Assembly (NCBI RefSeq): GCF_024808255.1
Contig: NZ_JANTYS010000006.1
Span: forward strand, 275,686 to 339,685
Direction: 5' to 3'
Origin: Mucilaginibacter dorajii
GTDB lineage: Bacteria; Bacteroidota; Bacteroidia; Sphingobacteriales; Sphingobacteriaceae
DNA length: 64,000 nucleotides
The position numbers and the translations under genes are program-made. Every line of letters starts with the position of its first letter. Within the stretch, counting starts at the first letter, position 1. The notes below the pieces were generated by a model. The model saw only the letters and a list, made by a program, of their open reading frames with translations. It was not told where the DNA came from and ran no database searches. Shown here in pieces: positions 53,526-62,281 of the stretch.

Positions 53526-54305
53526 ATGCTTTTTCAAATTCCTAATCATGATACCATTGATATCAGTTCCCTCTTAGCATTAGCTAAGGAAGCAGGGGCA
53601 GGCATCTTCGCTATTTATAATAACGATGATATCGCCGTTACGCTAAAAGAGGATCAATCGCCCTTAACACTTGCGGATGGTATTTCGCACGAGATTATCA
53701 TGAAAGGACTGACTGATTTAACGCCATCTGTCCCTGTAATATCAGAAGAAGGAAAAGAGATTCCTTATGAGGTTAGAAAAAATTGGGACTGTTATTGGTG
53801 TGTTGATCCTTTGGATGGCACCAAAGAATTTATAAAACGCAACGGCGAATTTACCGTAAACATAGCCCTGATGTGTCAAAACCAACCCGTTTTAGGTGTT
53901 ATTTATCTACCGGTTACCGGCGATCTATATTACGGAGGAAAAGGAATTGGGAGTTGGAAAGAGGACGCTTCGGGCAGCAAGCAACAAATTTTTGCCGATA
54001 CGGAAGCTTTAAATTGGGTAGCGGCAGGCAGCAGATCGCATGCCTCAGATGTGGAGATCGAATTGCTCAAACAATTCCCTATTACAGGGAATATTACCAT
54101 AGGCAGCTCCATCAAGTTTTGTCTAATTGCAGAAGGTAAAGCCCATATTTATTATCGCCATGGCGCTACCATGGAGTGGGATACCGCCGCGGGGCAAGCA
54201 ATTGCCGTGTACAGCGGCGCGCAAATGACTGCCGGGGATGGGCAGCCCTTTAAATACAACAAGCCATCTTTATTAAACGGCGGATTTATTGTGAAAGTGA
54301 AATAA
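53526..54305 (+). CDS. cysQ: 3'(2'),5'-bisphosphate nucleotidase
   Basis: CysQ removes the 3' phosphate from PAP (3'-phosphoadenosine 5'-phosphate), a by-product of sulfate assimilation and sulfotransfer. The 259 residues have the lithium-sensitive phosphatase motifs: VISEEGKEIP (Glu), CVDPLDGTKEFIKRNGEF (metal-binding Asp, Asp) and MEWDTAAGQAI. It begins 41 bp after the efflux genes but has its own promoter box. The stop codon is 1 bp from the stop codon of the converging AraC-family gene. No sulfate-assimilation gene lies nearby. Confidence 0.93.
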   Translation: MLFQIPNHDTIDISSLLALAKEAGAGIFAIYNNDDIAVTLKEDQSPLTLADGISHEIIMKGLTDLTPSVPVISEEGKEIPYEVRKNWDCYWCVDPLDGTKEFIKRNGEFTVNIALMCQNQPVLGVIYLPVTGDLYYGGKGIGSWKEDASGSKQQIFADTEALNWVAAGSRSHASDVEIELLKQFPITGNITIGSSIKFCLIAEGKAHIYYRHGATMEWDTAAGQAIAVYSGAQMTAGDGQPFKYNKPSLLNGGFIVKVK

Positions 54306-54306
54306 T

Positions 54307-55215
54307 CTAATTCAAATCTTTTTGTACAACATCATTTACCCCTAAAGCTCTTTTCCGGTAATCTGTAGGCGTCATGCCTGTTTTTTCTTTAAATAGGGTC
54401 GAGAAATAAAAATAGGTATCAAATCTTAATAAATAAGCGATCTCTTTTATTGGTGTTTCGGGGTTATTGAGCAGATCTTTAGCCCGTTCTATTTTGAGCT
54501 GGATATAATATTGTCCCGGCGATAACCCGGTATAGTTTTTAAAAACTTTCCTGAACCAGGAGTACCCAACTTTTAACTCCTCGGCGGCTTGCTCCGGCGA
54601 GTAATCGTTTTCGATATTTGCCCTGAGCAGTAAGCGGGCCTTATTGATCACTGCTTCTTTGCCTTCTCCCTCGGCCAGGTTTTGTTTAATAATGGCATGG
54701 AAATTTCCCATCAAATGTAAGGCGGCCCCAGATATCAAAGGCTGGTAGCCAGAGTTTTCCTGTTTTGTTTTTTCGATGATGAGGTTAAACAGGTTGAAAA
54801 TTCCCTCATGAAAGCCGATATACAAACAAGGATTGGCAGGGCTAATAAATTCTTTTTTAACCAGGTTATCAATGATGTTGCCTTTCATTCCAATCCAATA
54901 TTCATCCCAGCCGGTTTCTTTGCAGGGTTTGTAACGGTGCCTTTCGCCGGGGAAAAGAATAATAATGGTGCCAGCTTTTACTTCCCGTATTTTGCAACTA
55001 TCTGATTCAAAGGTGCCTTTGCCATTGGTGATATAAATAACCTGGAATTCGTTTAAAACGCGACCTATAGTCCAGTTAAAATAATGATGCGCGGGGTGGC
55101 TTTGCACCGGATATGATCCGTTGGCCTCTACATGGGTACAGCCGGTATTTAAAACGCACAATCCCCAATTCTCATCTTCTGTTGATACCGGTAAGTATTT
55201 GTAATAATTGATCAT
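54307..55215 (-). CDS. AraC-family regulator of the third PUL
   Basis: The 302-residue protein has an N-terminal AraC-type cupin sensor domain (about 20-150; FQVIYITNGKGTFESD, TIIILFPGERHRYKP) and a C-terminal AraC helix-turn-helix (about 195-290: YSPEQAAEELKVGYSWFRKV, PIKEIAYLLRFDTYFYFSTL, GMTPTDYRKR). It lies beside the GH43 and susC/susD genes, so it is probably their activator. A shared motif with two TCAAA half-sites 21 bp apart lies 127 bp upstream of it, in the GH43-susC spacer and behind the GH39-like gene. A sugar released from the substrate is the likely ligand. Confidence 0.92.
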   Translation of the reverse strand: MINYYKYLPVSTEDENWGLCVLNTGCTHVEANGSYPVQSHPAHHYFNWTIGRVLNEFQVIYITNGKGTFESDSCKIREVKAGTIIILFPGERHRYKPCKETGWDEYWIGMKGNIIDNLVKKEFISPANPCLYIGFHEGIFNLFNLIIEKTKQENSGYQPLISGAALHLMGNFHAIIKQNLAEGEGKEAVINKARLLLRANIENDYSPEQAAEELKVGYSWFRKVFKNYTGLSPGQYYIQLKIERAKDLLNNPETPIKEIAYLLRFDTYFYFSTLFKEKTGMTPTDYRKRALGVNDVVQKDLN

Positions 55216-55341
55216 TAAAATTTAATAGCAGGAAAGCCATCCGCAGGCAATTAAACAATAATGAACCGTAAATTGTCTTTCAGATGGTGATGGTTTATTT
55301 TATTAAAATTAGCAACAATTAGTTTAGGCACAACTAAAATG

Positions 55342-55368
55342 TCAAAAACTACAAATGAAATATCAAAA
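55342..55368. promoter_or_regulatory. Candidate AraC operator, copy 1
   Basis: TCAAAAACTA, a variable part, then AAATATCAAA. The two TCAAAA half-sites start at 55342 and 55363, 21 bp apart, so they lie on the same face of the helix. The site lies in the 189-bp gap between the AraC gene start (55215) and the GH43 gene end (55405), in the right place for autoregulation. Confidence 0.6.
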
Positions 55369-55404
55369 AATAAAGCTGTGTAACTAAATAAACTATATCA
55401 ACTG

Positions 55405-56949
55405 TTACTTGGTTTTCATCATCAGCCTGTATTTCAAAACCTTTTTCACTTCCGCTTTAAAGGTAATTCCACCGTCGCTGCTATATTGTTCTATCCCGGT
55501 TGAGAACGCGGTATCGCTATAAGCAAAACCATAACACCCGGTTGTGGCTGCCGACTTGATGACCATACAATAGGCCACCCCCTTTTTTACCTTCAACTTA
55601 GGACGTATAGTTACCTGTTTAGCCGACCAGCCGATAGATTCTACCGGAACAACTTCAGTACTCAAAGCCTCACCCAAAGGTTTTCCCAATTTATCGGCTT
55701 TGAATACGCTCACCTCAAGCCCGGCATTAGGATAGCCGGTTTTAAAGGTGGTGAGCAAAATTCCATTTAAAGTTCCTGCACTTGCTGCGGTAAATGATTG
55801 CGACCGCTGTACATTTTTACTGATGTCGCACGAAGTTTTGTATTCTGATGGATTTGGTTTACTAACTACTTTATTATCAGATGGCTGGATCTTAAAAGCC
55901 TGATCGCAGGTCATGGGAATGATAGCGCCGTCGGCAGCGAAAGTAAGGGGTGCCCAGTAATAATTGGCCAATGCCTCGTTTTTGGCGGCATTGTTCCACA
56001 AATCGCTGCCAAAAAGGAACACCGTACCCGATGATAGTTTGATAGTTGATACAAAAGAAGGCTGCCCGCCACAGGAGTTATCACTTATCTTTTTACCCTC
56101 AGACCATGGTCCTAATGGTGAAGTGGCCGTTTTATAAGATGCGCCCGTGCCCGAACAGTAACCGCAATTAGGATCAGAATAAACCACGTAATAAATGCCT
56201 TTACGCTTAAACATGCCGGGTGCTTCGGTACGGCCCGCGGTTACTCCTTTAACAACCTGGCCGGTGCCGGTAAGGTAATCGTCGCTTAGTTTTTCAATAA
56301 CTATGGTGCCATTGGTGCGCCAGTCGGTATAAGCCAGGTAGGCGGTGCCATCATCGTCTACAAAGGTATCGTGGTCGCCGTTGTTTAGCCCGGCTGCGGG
56401 GGCGGTGCTGTTTACAGCCAGTTTGGGTTGTTCCTGCTCGGTAAATGGCCCAACAGGGCTTTTGCTGCTAAACACCCTATAGCCGGATACATTATCATAA
56501 ACGTTGATCCACAGTACATAAAACCCTGTTTTTTGATTGAAGATTACGTGCGGCCTGAAACAGCCATACGTGTTGCCATTGCAACGGGTTTGCCAAACCT
56601 GGGTTTGGGCATCAAACAAAAAGCCACGGTCAGTCCAGTTTACAAGGTCGGTTGATGTATAAGTTTTGAAGCCGCAGAAGGGGGCGCTTTTGTTACCCCA
56701 CTCAAAACCACAGTCATAGCTGGTGCCATAAAGGTAATACGTGCCGTTAAACAGGGCTATTTCGCCATCATGGGCGTCTATCGCATCGCCAACGGTGTTG
56801 AAGCGGGTTACCTGTTTGCCACCCTTATCAAAGTTGGTTACCGTATTTGATTTTGCTTTGGCAGTATTGGTTTGCGCGTTTGCCTGCTCTATGCAAAGCC
56901 AGGAAAAAACAATAAAAATAAGCGATGTGAAACTGTTGTTAGCGGACAT
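55405..56949 (-). CDS. Exported GH43-type glycosidase
   Basis: The 514-residue protein has a signal peptide (SLIFIVFSWLCIEQANA) and a five-bladed beta-propeller of glycoside hydrolase family 43. The nucleophile-type Asp (catalytic base) is in GDAIDAHDGEIALFNGTYYL, a second Asp in DHDTFVDDDGTAYLAY and the acid Glu in RTEAPGMFKRKGIYYVVYSD. About the last 130 residues form a beta-sandwich-like domain without enzyme motifs. GH43 members cleave arabinose, xylose or galactose side chains, and the subfamily cannot be set by eye. It is divergent from susC across a 496-bp spacer and lies next to the AraC regulator gene. Confidence 0.85.
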   Translation of the reverse strand: MSANNSFTSLIFIVFSWLCIEQANAQTNTAKAKSNTVTNFDKGGKQVTRFNTVGDAIDAHDGEIALFNGTYYLYGTSYDCGFEWGNKSAPFCGFKTYTSTDLVNWTDRGFLFDAQTQVWQTRCNGNTYGCFRPHVIFNQKTGFYVLWINVYDNVSGYRVFSSKSPVGPFTEQEQPKLAVNSTAPAAGLNNGDHDTFVDDDGTAYLAYTDWRTNGTIVIEKLSDDYLTGTGQVVKGVTAGRTEAPGMFKRKGIYYVVYSDPNCGYCSGTGASYKTATSPLGPWSEGKKISDNSCGGQPSFVSTIKLSSGTVFLFGSDLWNNAAKNEALANYYWAPLTFAADGAIIPMTCDQAFKIQPSDNKVVSKPNPSEYKTSCDISKNVQRSQSFTAASAGTLNGILLTTFKTGYPNAGLEVSVFKADKLGKPLGEALSTEVVPVESIGWSAKQVTIRPKLKVKKGVAYCMVIKSAATTGCYGFAYSDTAFSTGIEQYSSDGGITFKAEVKKVLKYRLMMKTK

Positions 56950-57194
56950 GTTTTATATGGAATTTTTGTTGATCAATGGTTATTAACCAAGATGCAAATA
57001 ATTGCTTTATAAACGGCTAAAATAACCAAACCCGCAAAGCTGTCTTTACACATTTTGACAATTGATATACGCTTTGTGATATCGTGATACTTTTTAAAGT
57101 AGTTTGATTTTATTCTATAGCGTTTATGCTATTTTTTTAAAATGTACTCCCATGTTGTTTTGTAAATATCTGTTTTTCAAATAATTGTTAATTG

Positions 57195-57220
57195 TCAAAA
57201 ACTATAACTCAAATATCAAA
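57195..57220. promoter_or_regulatory. Candidate AraC operator, copy 2
   Basis: Same motif as 55342: the TCAAAA half-sites start at 57195 and 57216, 21 bp apart. It ends 30 bp before the -7 box 57251-57258 toward susC, a position where an AraC-type activator would touch RNA polymerase. Confidence 0.7.
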
Positions 57221-57250
57221 ACCTGTATTTGTGGCAGGTGTGGATTGGGA

Positions 57251-57258
57251 TACTTTTG
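57251..57258 (+). promoter_or_regulatory. -7 box TACTTTTG of the third susC
   Basis: It fits TAnnTTTG exactly. No good -33 TTG is present, in keeping with need for an activator. The expected leader is about 180 nt. Confidence 0.5.
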
Positions 57259-57277
57259 AAAACCGATTTAAATCAAT

Positions 57278-57304
57278 GCACTGCTTCGTGTACAACAGCA
57301 GTGC
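57278..57304 (+). promoter_or_regulatory. Hairpin in the susC leader
   Basis: GCACTGC and GCAGTGC form a 7-bp stem with a 13-nt loop, just after the predicted transcription start. It is followed by an A-rich run, not a U-run, so it may control message stability or translation. Confidence 0.35.
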
Positions 57305-57445
57305 TAAGCCCTAAAAAAAATACAATTCTGAAACTGAAATTCATGTGTATGCCTATGGTGTAAAAAATGTGCAACAAGTACGCAGTTTACTGTCAGATAA
57401 AAACCAATTAATTGAGGAAAATAAGTAACAAATAAGCAATAAATT

Positions 57446-60400
57446 ATGAAAAAAAGACTTTTACTTTTTTTAACCTGCAGGCTCATCCCCTTAATGGCGT
57501 TAACGCTGTTATTTTGCCTGCCCGTTTCGGCGCAAACGGGGGCAACCGTTTCCGGAACATTAACAGATTCTGTAAGTACCGAACCACTGATCGGGGTATC
57601 GGTAATGGTACAGGGAAGCAACGCCGGTACTCAAACCGATGTAAAAGGAAAATTCAGCATAAACGCCGCCAAAGGAGCGGTGCTGGTATTCCGGTACATC
57701 GGCTACAATGAAAAGCACATCACTGTTGGCGAAAACACAACCATCAGCATAAGGCTATCGCCGATATCACAGGGATTGAAAGAGGTAGTTGTGCTGGCAT
57801 ATGGCTCCCAACGCAAAGGAGATATCACGGCAGCCGTATCATCGGTCGACCTTTCCAAATCGCAGGGTATCCCGGCGTCAAACGTTGGGCGTTTGCTGCA
57901 AGGGCAGGCACCGGGTGTGGTGGCTAAGCAAACTACCGGGCAACCAGGGCAGGAGCTACAGGTAGAGATCAGGGGCAACAGCTCCCTGGGTGCCACCAGC
58001 GATCCGCTTTACGTGGTTGATGGTTTCCCGGTAGGCACAAGTGTTGGCAACGCTTTAAACTCCAACGATATTGAAAGTATCACCATATTAAAAGACGCTG
58101 CATCTACATCTGTATATGGATCAAGGGGCGCAAATGGGGTAGTGCTTATCACCACCAAAAGCGGTAAAAAGGATGGCTACAAGTTAACGGTAAGCTCAAA
58201 CAACGGCTTTGCCAATGTGCCCGATTCAAGGCGGGTGAAAATGCTCACCGGGCCGCAGTTCGCGCAGTTTGAAAATGATGTGTATTCAGACAAGATCAGG
58301 TACTTTCAAAACAGGGAACCATCTGCGGCCGATATTCCGGCAGATTTCAGGTTCCCGGCCCAAACCAAGGTATCTACAGATTGGTATAAAGAGATCCTAC
58401 ACCAGAACGCGCCTTTCAGCGATTACAACATGTCGCTAAGTAACGGTTCCGAAAAATCAAGTTCGTACATATCCGTTGGTTACCTTGATCAGCAGGGATC
58501 ATTGATCAATACAGGTTTTAACCGGGTTACCGCCAGGGCCAATTTAGATGGCCGGCCAAACCAGTACATCAACTTTGGTTTACACCTTTCGGGAGCTTAT
58601 TCATGGGCAAAAAACAGCGATGCCATCGCGGGCGGTTTTGGCAACAATATTGTTGACCAGGCCCTATTGATGGATCCACGCGAGCCGGTATACAACGCCG
58701 ATGGCACCTATAACAATTACGTAGGCGGGCACGATAATATTTTTGGTTTCCCCAACCCGGTACAACGCTTAAACGAGGAAATACACAAAGAGTACAAAAG
58801 CAATGTAACCGCCAACGCTTATGTGGAAATTAAACCACTGAAAGACCTTGTTTTCAGAACCAACGTTAGCGGCGTGCTTAATGATCAGCGCAATCATGAC
58901 TTTACCCCGTCAGATGTGGCCGGCTTTAACAGTGCCCCTCCGCGCCAGGCTACCGCAGGCGAGTACTTTTATAATTACATGAACTTTGGCATGGATAACC
59001 TGCTTACCTATTCACCTAAATTTAAGGATCATAAAATAGAGGTAACGGTTGGTCACATCTTCCAAAAAAATACCGTTAACACAGGTAATGCAACCGGTAC
59101 CAATTTCCCGGATGACCTGGTAGAGTATGTATCTGCCGCCAACCAGCGCGATGGTAGTTCGGGAATGGCTGCTTATACTATCGAGAGTTTCCTGTCAAGG
59201 GTAAACTATTCTTTCAAAGATAAATACCTGTTTACTGCCGCATTTAACCGCGAAGCCAGCTCAAGGTTTGGTAGTGCCAACCGCTGGGGTAATTTTCCAT
59301 CGGCATCCATTGGCTGGCGGGTATCACAGGAAAGCTTTTTTCCTAAAATGAGCTGGCTTGACGATTTTAAGCTACGGGCCAGCTATGGTGTTACCGGTAA
59401 CAACAACATTGGTAACTATACCTCGCAGGCCAATATCAATACCAGCAATTATGTGCTGGGCAATACGGTTGTGCCCGGTGCCACCATCGGCTCGTTTCCC
59501 AATGTTAATTTGGGTTGGGAGCAATCAAAACAGTTGGATATTGGTACTGATATCAGCCTGCTAAAAGGTAAGGTTAACTTTACTGCTGAATACTACCGTA
59601 AGCTAACCACCAATATGTTGTTGAATGTAGAGGTGCCTGCGGTGGCCGGTTTCGGTAATATCATCACCAATATTGGCAAACTGCAAAACAAGGGACTGGA
59701 GTTTGGTGTAAATTACCGCGATAACTTTGGTAAGGTATCGGTTAGTACAGGATTTAACATTTCGTTTAACCGCAACAAGATCTTATCTATAGATGGCGAC
59801 AGGAATTCCCTGTTAACCGGTGCTTTTTATGATGGCTACAACATATCAGAAGTTGGTAAACCAATAGGTATGTTTTATGGCTTTAAAGTGCTGGGCATTT
59901 ACCAAAACCAGGCTCAGATTAACTCAACGCCGCATAACGCCAATAATGTCCCCGGCACCTATCAATATTTTGATGGCAATGGGGATGGCGTAATATCGTA
60001 CGATACCCAGGATATGGTGGTAATTGGTAACCCCAACCCCAAATTCACCTGGGGCTGGAACTGGAACGTGGGCTATCAGCATTTTGATTTAAGCATGCTG
60101 TTTAACGGCTCATACGGTGCCCAGATCTATAGGGCGGTTGAAATGAACCTGGCCAATATTGATGGTGTATTTAACGTACTGTCTGATGTGCAAAACCGCT
60201 GGCGGTCTCAGGCTAATCCCGGTGCGGGCAAATGGCCAGGTTCAAATACCTATTATTTTACAAGGGAGGCTAACTCGCGTTACGTTTACAGCGGCACTTA
60301 TACCTGGGTAAAAAATATCACCCTGGGTTATACTATACCAAGGATTAAAAACCTGTTCGATGCCAAAATTTTCATCAGTGTTGATAATGCCTTCCTCATC

Positions 60401-60538
60401 ACAAAGTACCCGGGTAACAACCCCGAAGTTAACGCGGCAAGGGCCAATAATGGTAATGATGTGATTAGTCCGGGCCGCGATGGTGAATCGTACCCGGTTC
60501 CACGCACCATCTCTATAGGCACAAGGGTCAACTTCTAA
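57446..60538 (+). CDS. SusC TonB-linked outer-membrane glycan transporter (1030 aa)
   Basis: The protein has a signal peptide (RLIPLMALTLLFCLPVSAQ), the carboxypeptidase regulatory-like domain (GATVSGTLTDSVSTEPLIGV), the TonB-box region (LKEVVVLAYGSQRKGDI), the plug with GSRGANGVVLITTKSG and a C-terminal beta-barrel ending RTISIGTRVNF. There is no STN domain, so control should be by the AraC regulator, not by an anti-sigma factor. The susD gene starts 17 bp after its stop codon. Substrate type is inferred from GH43 and GH39-like neighbours as a plant or algal glycan rich in arabinose, galactose or xylose. Confidence 0.95.
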   Translation: MKKRLLLFLTCRLIPLMALTLLFCLPVSAQTGATVSGTLTDSVSTEPLIGVSVMVQGSNAGTQTDVKGKFSINAAKGAVLVFRYIGYNEKHITVGENTTISIRLSPISQGLKEVVVLAYGSQRKGDITAAVSSVDLSKSQGIPASNVGRLLQGQAPGVVAKQTTGQPGQELQVEIRGNSSLGATSDPLYVVDGFPVGTSVGNALNSNDIESITILKDAASTSVYGSRGANGVVLITTKSGKKDGYKLTVSSNNGFANVPDSRRVKMLTGPQFAQFENDVYSDKIRYFQNREPSAADIPADFRFPAQTKVSTDWYKEILHQNAPFSDYNMSLSNGSEKSSSYISVGYLDQQGSLINTGFNRVTARANLDGRPNQYINFGLHLSGAYSWAKNSDAIAGGFGNNIVDQALLMDPREPVYNADGTYNNYVGGHDNIFGFPNPVQRLNEEIHKEYKSNVTANAYVEIKPLKDLVFRTNVSGVLNDQRNHDFTPSDVAGFNSAPPRQATAGEYFYNYMNFGMDNLLTYSPKFKDHKIEVTVGHIFQKNTVNTGNATGTNFPDDLVEYVSAANQRDGSSGMAAYTIESFLSRVNYSFKDKYLFTAAFNREASSRFGSANRWGNFPSASIGWRVSQESFFPKMSWLDDFKLRASYGVTGNNNIGNYTSQANINTSNYVLGNTVVPGATIGSFPNVNLGWEQSKQLDIGTDISLLKGKVNFTAEYYRKLTTNMLLNVEVPAVAGFGNIITNIGKLQNKGLEFGVNYRDNFGKVSVSTGFNISFNRNKILSIDGDRNSLLTGAFYDGYNISEVGKPIGMFYGFKVLGIYQNQAQINSTPHNANNVPGTYQYFDGNGDGVISYDTQDMVVIGNPNPKFTWGWNWNVGYQHFDLSMLFNGSYGAQIYRAVEMNLANIDGVFNVLSDVQNRWRSQANPGAGKWPGSNTYYFTREANSRYVYSGTYTWVKNITLGYTIPRIKNLFDAKIFISVDNAFLITKYPGNNPEVNAARANNGNDVISPGRDGESYPVPRTISIGTRVNF

Positions 60539-60555
60539 TTTAAAAACGTAAAACG

Positions 60556-62064
60556 ATGAAAAATATATATAAATTATCATTCATTATAGGGATGCTGGCC
60601 ATTACATCCTGCAAAAAAACGTTCCTCGATCTGTCTGATCCAACCAAAAAAACGGCAGATAAATTTTACCAGAACGAGCAGGAAATTCAGCAGGCCGTAA
60701 GTGGTGCTTACAGCTCATTGCAGGATCATGTGAACAGCCAGTACATTTTTGCCGAAATGTCTTCGGATAATACAACCATCCAGTTAGATCCGTCGGACCG
60801 TGGGCAAACTGATAGGGTAGAGGCATTTGAATTTTGGAACGTTACGGCTACCAACGCCAACATTGCTGATATGTACAACCAGTGTTATAACGCATTGTAC
60901 AACATCAATTACGCGCTTGCAAAAATTGATGGTGTTACGGCTATTGATGCCAAAAAGAAAGCCCAATACCAGGGCGAGCTGGAGTTTATGCGCGCCTACT
61001 ACTATTTTAATTTGGTTCGGTATTTTGGTGGAGTTGTATTGATTACGCAGCCACTGGCCACATCATCTGATGCCTTTAAAACGGTACGCAGCTCCGAAGC
61101 TGATGTATACGCGCAAATTATTAAAGATTTGACCGATGCCGCCGCAAAGCTGCCCGCGAAAAGCGAATATGCTGCCGCGGATCTCGGCAGGGCTTCCAAA
61201 GGCTCGGCTTTAGGTTTGTTGGGTAAGGTTTATTTAACCACTAAAGATTACGCTAAAGCTACCAGCACACTACAGCAGGTGTTAACATTAGGCTACTCTC
61301 TTGTTGGCGATTACGCTTCAGTTTTCGATCCTAATAATAAAAACAACAGCGAATCGGTATTTGAGGTGCAATATCAGGGTGGTAATAACCTGGGCGAGTG
61401 GAGTAATTTCATTTACATTTTTGCGCCGAGGGGTTCAGAGGGGGCTGTAACCGGTTTCTCTACCAGTCGCCCGCAGGGCTGGAACATCCCTACCAAAAGC
61501 ATCATCAGCGAATTTGAACCTAACGACAAACGCAAAGCCGTGTCACTTAAAGAAGGGTACACCAATGCCGCCGGTACTTTTGTAGGTATTCCATTCATCA
61601 ATAAATACAATCACCCGCACACCATAGTGGGGAGAACGGACGACGACTGGCCGGTGCTGCGTTATTCAGATGTATTGCTGATGCTGGCCGAATCTATCAA
61701 TGAGGCGTCTGGTCCGGCAACTGCTTACACATACATTAACCAGGTACGGGCAAGGGCTGGTTTGGCTGCCTTAAGCGGTTTAAGCCAGGAAACTTTCCGC
61801 ACCGCCATCAGGCATGAGCGCCGCGTTGAGCTGGCCTTTGAAAACGACAGGTGGTTTGATTTGAAACGCGCGCTCACAATTGATCAAATGACCGCTTTAC
61901 TGAACGCGCACGGCCAGGCCGAAAAGGCAAGCCCGACTGTTGACAGGGGCGGCGTTCCTTTTGCGCCAACAGATTATAAATTTGATGGCTACGAGGCCCT
62001 TTACCCAATTCCCGACCGGCAGATTTTTCTCGATCATAATTTAAAGCAAAATCCAGGATACTAA
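60556..62064 (+). CDS. SusD/RagB family lipoprotein of the third PUL
   Basis: The 502-residue lipoprotein partners the preceding SusC. It has a signal peptide and lipobox (SFIIGMLAITSCKKTFLDL), the N-terminal SusD fold (FYQNEQEIQQAVSGAYSSLQ, GELEFMRAYYYFNLVRYFGG) and the C-terminal signature (LRYSDVLLMLAESINEASGP, HERRVELAFENDRWFDLKRA). It ends LFLDHNLKQNPGY in the usual manner, with the change to IFLDHNLKQNPGY. The gap behind it (217 bp) holds part of the CCCCTCTTGAGAGGGG repeat before the GH39-like gene. Confidence 0.95.
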   Translation: MKNIYKLSFIIGMLAITSCKKTFLDLSDPTKKTADKFYQNEQEIQQAVSGAYSSLQDHVNSQYIFAEMSSDNTTIQLDPSDRGQTDRVEAFEFWNVTATNANIADMYNQCYNALYNINYALAKIDGVTAIDAKKKAQYQGELEFMRAYYYFNLVRYFGGVVLITQPLATSSDAFKTVRSSEADVYAQIIKDLTDAAAKLPAKSEYAAADLGRASKGSALGLLGKVYLTTKDYAKATSTLQQVLTLGYSLVGDYASVFDPNNKNNSESVFEVQYQGGNNLGEWSNFIYIFAPRGSEGAVTGFSTSRPQGWNIPTKSIISEFEPNDKRKAVSLKEGYTNAAGTFVGIPFINKYNHPHTIVGRTDDDWPVLRYSDVLLMLAESINEASGPATAYTYINQVRARAGLAALSGLSQETFRTAIRHERRVELAFENDRWFDLKRALTIDQMTALLNAHGQAEKASPTVDRGGVPFAPTDYKFDGYEALYPIPDRQIFLDHNLKQNPGY

Positions 62065-62165
62065 TTATTGGTTGATTAGATAAAACGTGGAAGCGGCTGG
62101 TTTTAGGTACAGCCCTTCCCGTTTTTAAGGAGGCTACTTCATTGGGGGATGAAGGTGAAAATGAT

Positions 62166-62200
62166 CGCTCATTCCAGCGCGCCCCCTCTCAAGAGGGGAT
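62166..62200. repeat. Right half of a CCCCTCTTGAGAGGGG-family element
   Basis: CGCTC, CAGCGCGCCCC and CTCTCAAGAGGGGATT match the right ends of the elements at 35588-35791 and 38174-38284. The left half is absent. Confidence 0.7.
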
Positions 62201-62281
62201 TTGAAAAGTCTCCCGTTCAGTGATAACAGCATTTTTATTTGCCATAAAGTTTAGGTTATATTTATAAACGATTGACTACTA

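Larger units (their letters stand above)
56950..57445. other. 496-bp divergent spacer: GH43 and susC
   Basis: It contains no gene I can support. The marked items are a candidate operator at 57195-57220, a -7 box at 57251-57258 and a small hairpin at 57278-57304. Around 57050-57110 there are further TATCA-type words on the minus strand that may be decayed or weak half-sites toward the GH43 gene. Confidence 0.45.

Noticed and set aside
57050..57110. A fourth AraC operator on the minus strand toward GH43
   Set aside because: TATCA-type words are present but the 21-bp spacing is not kept.
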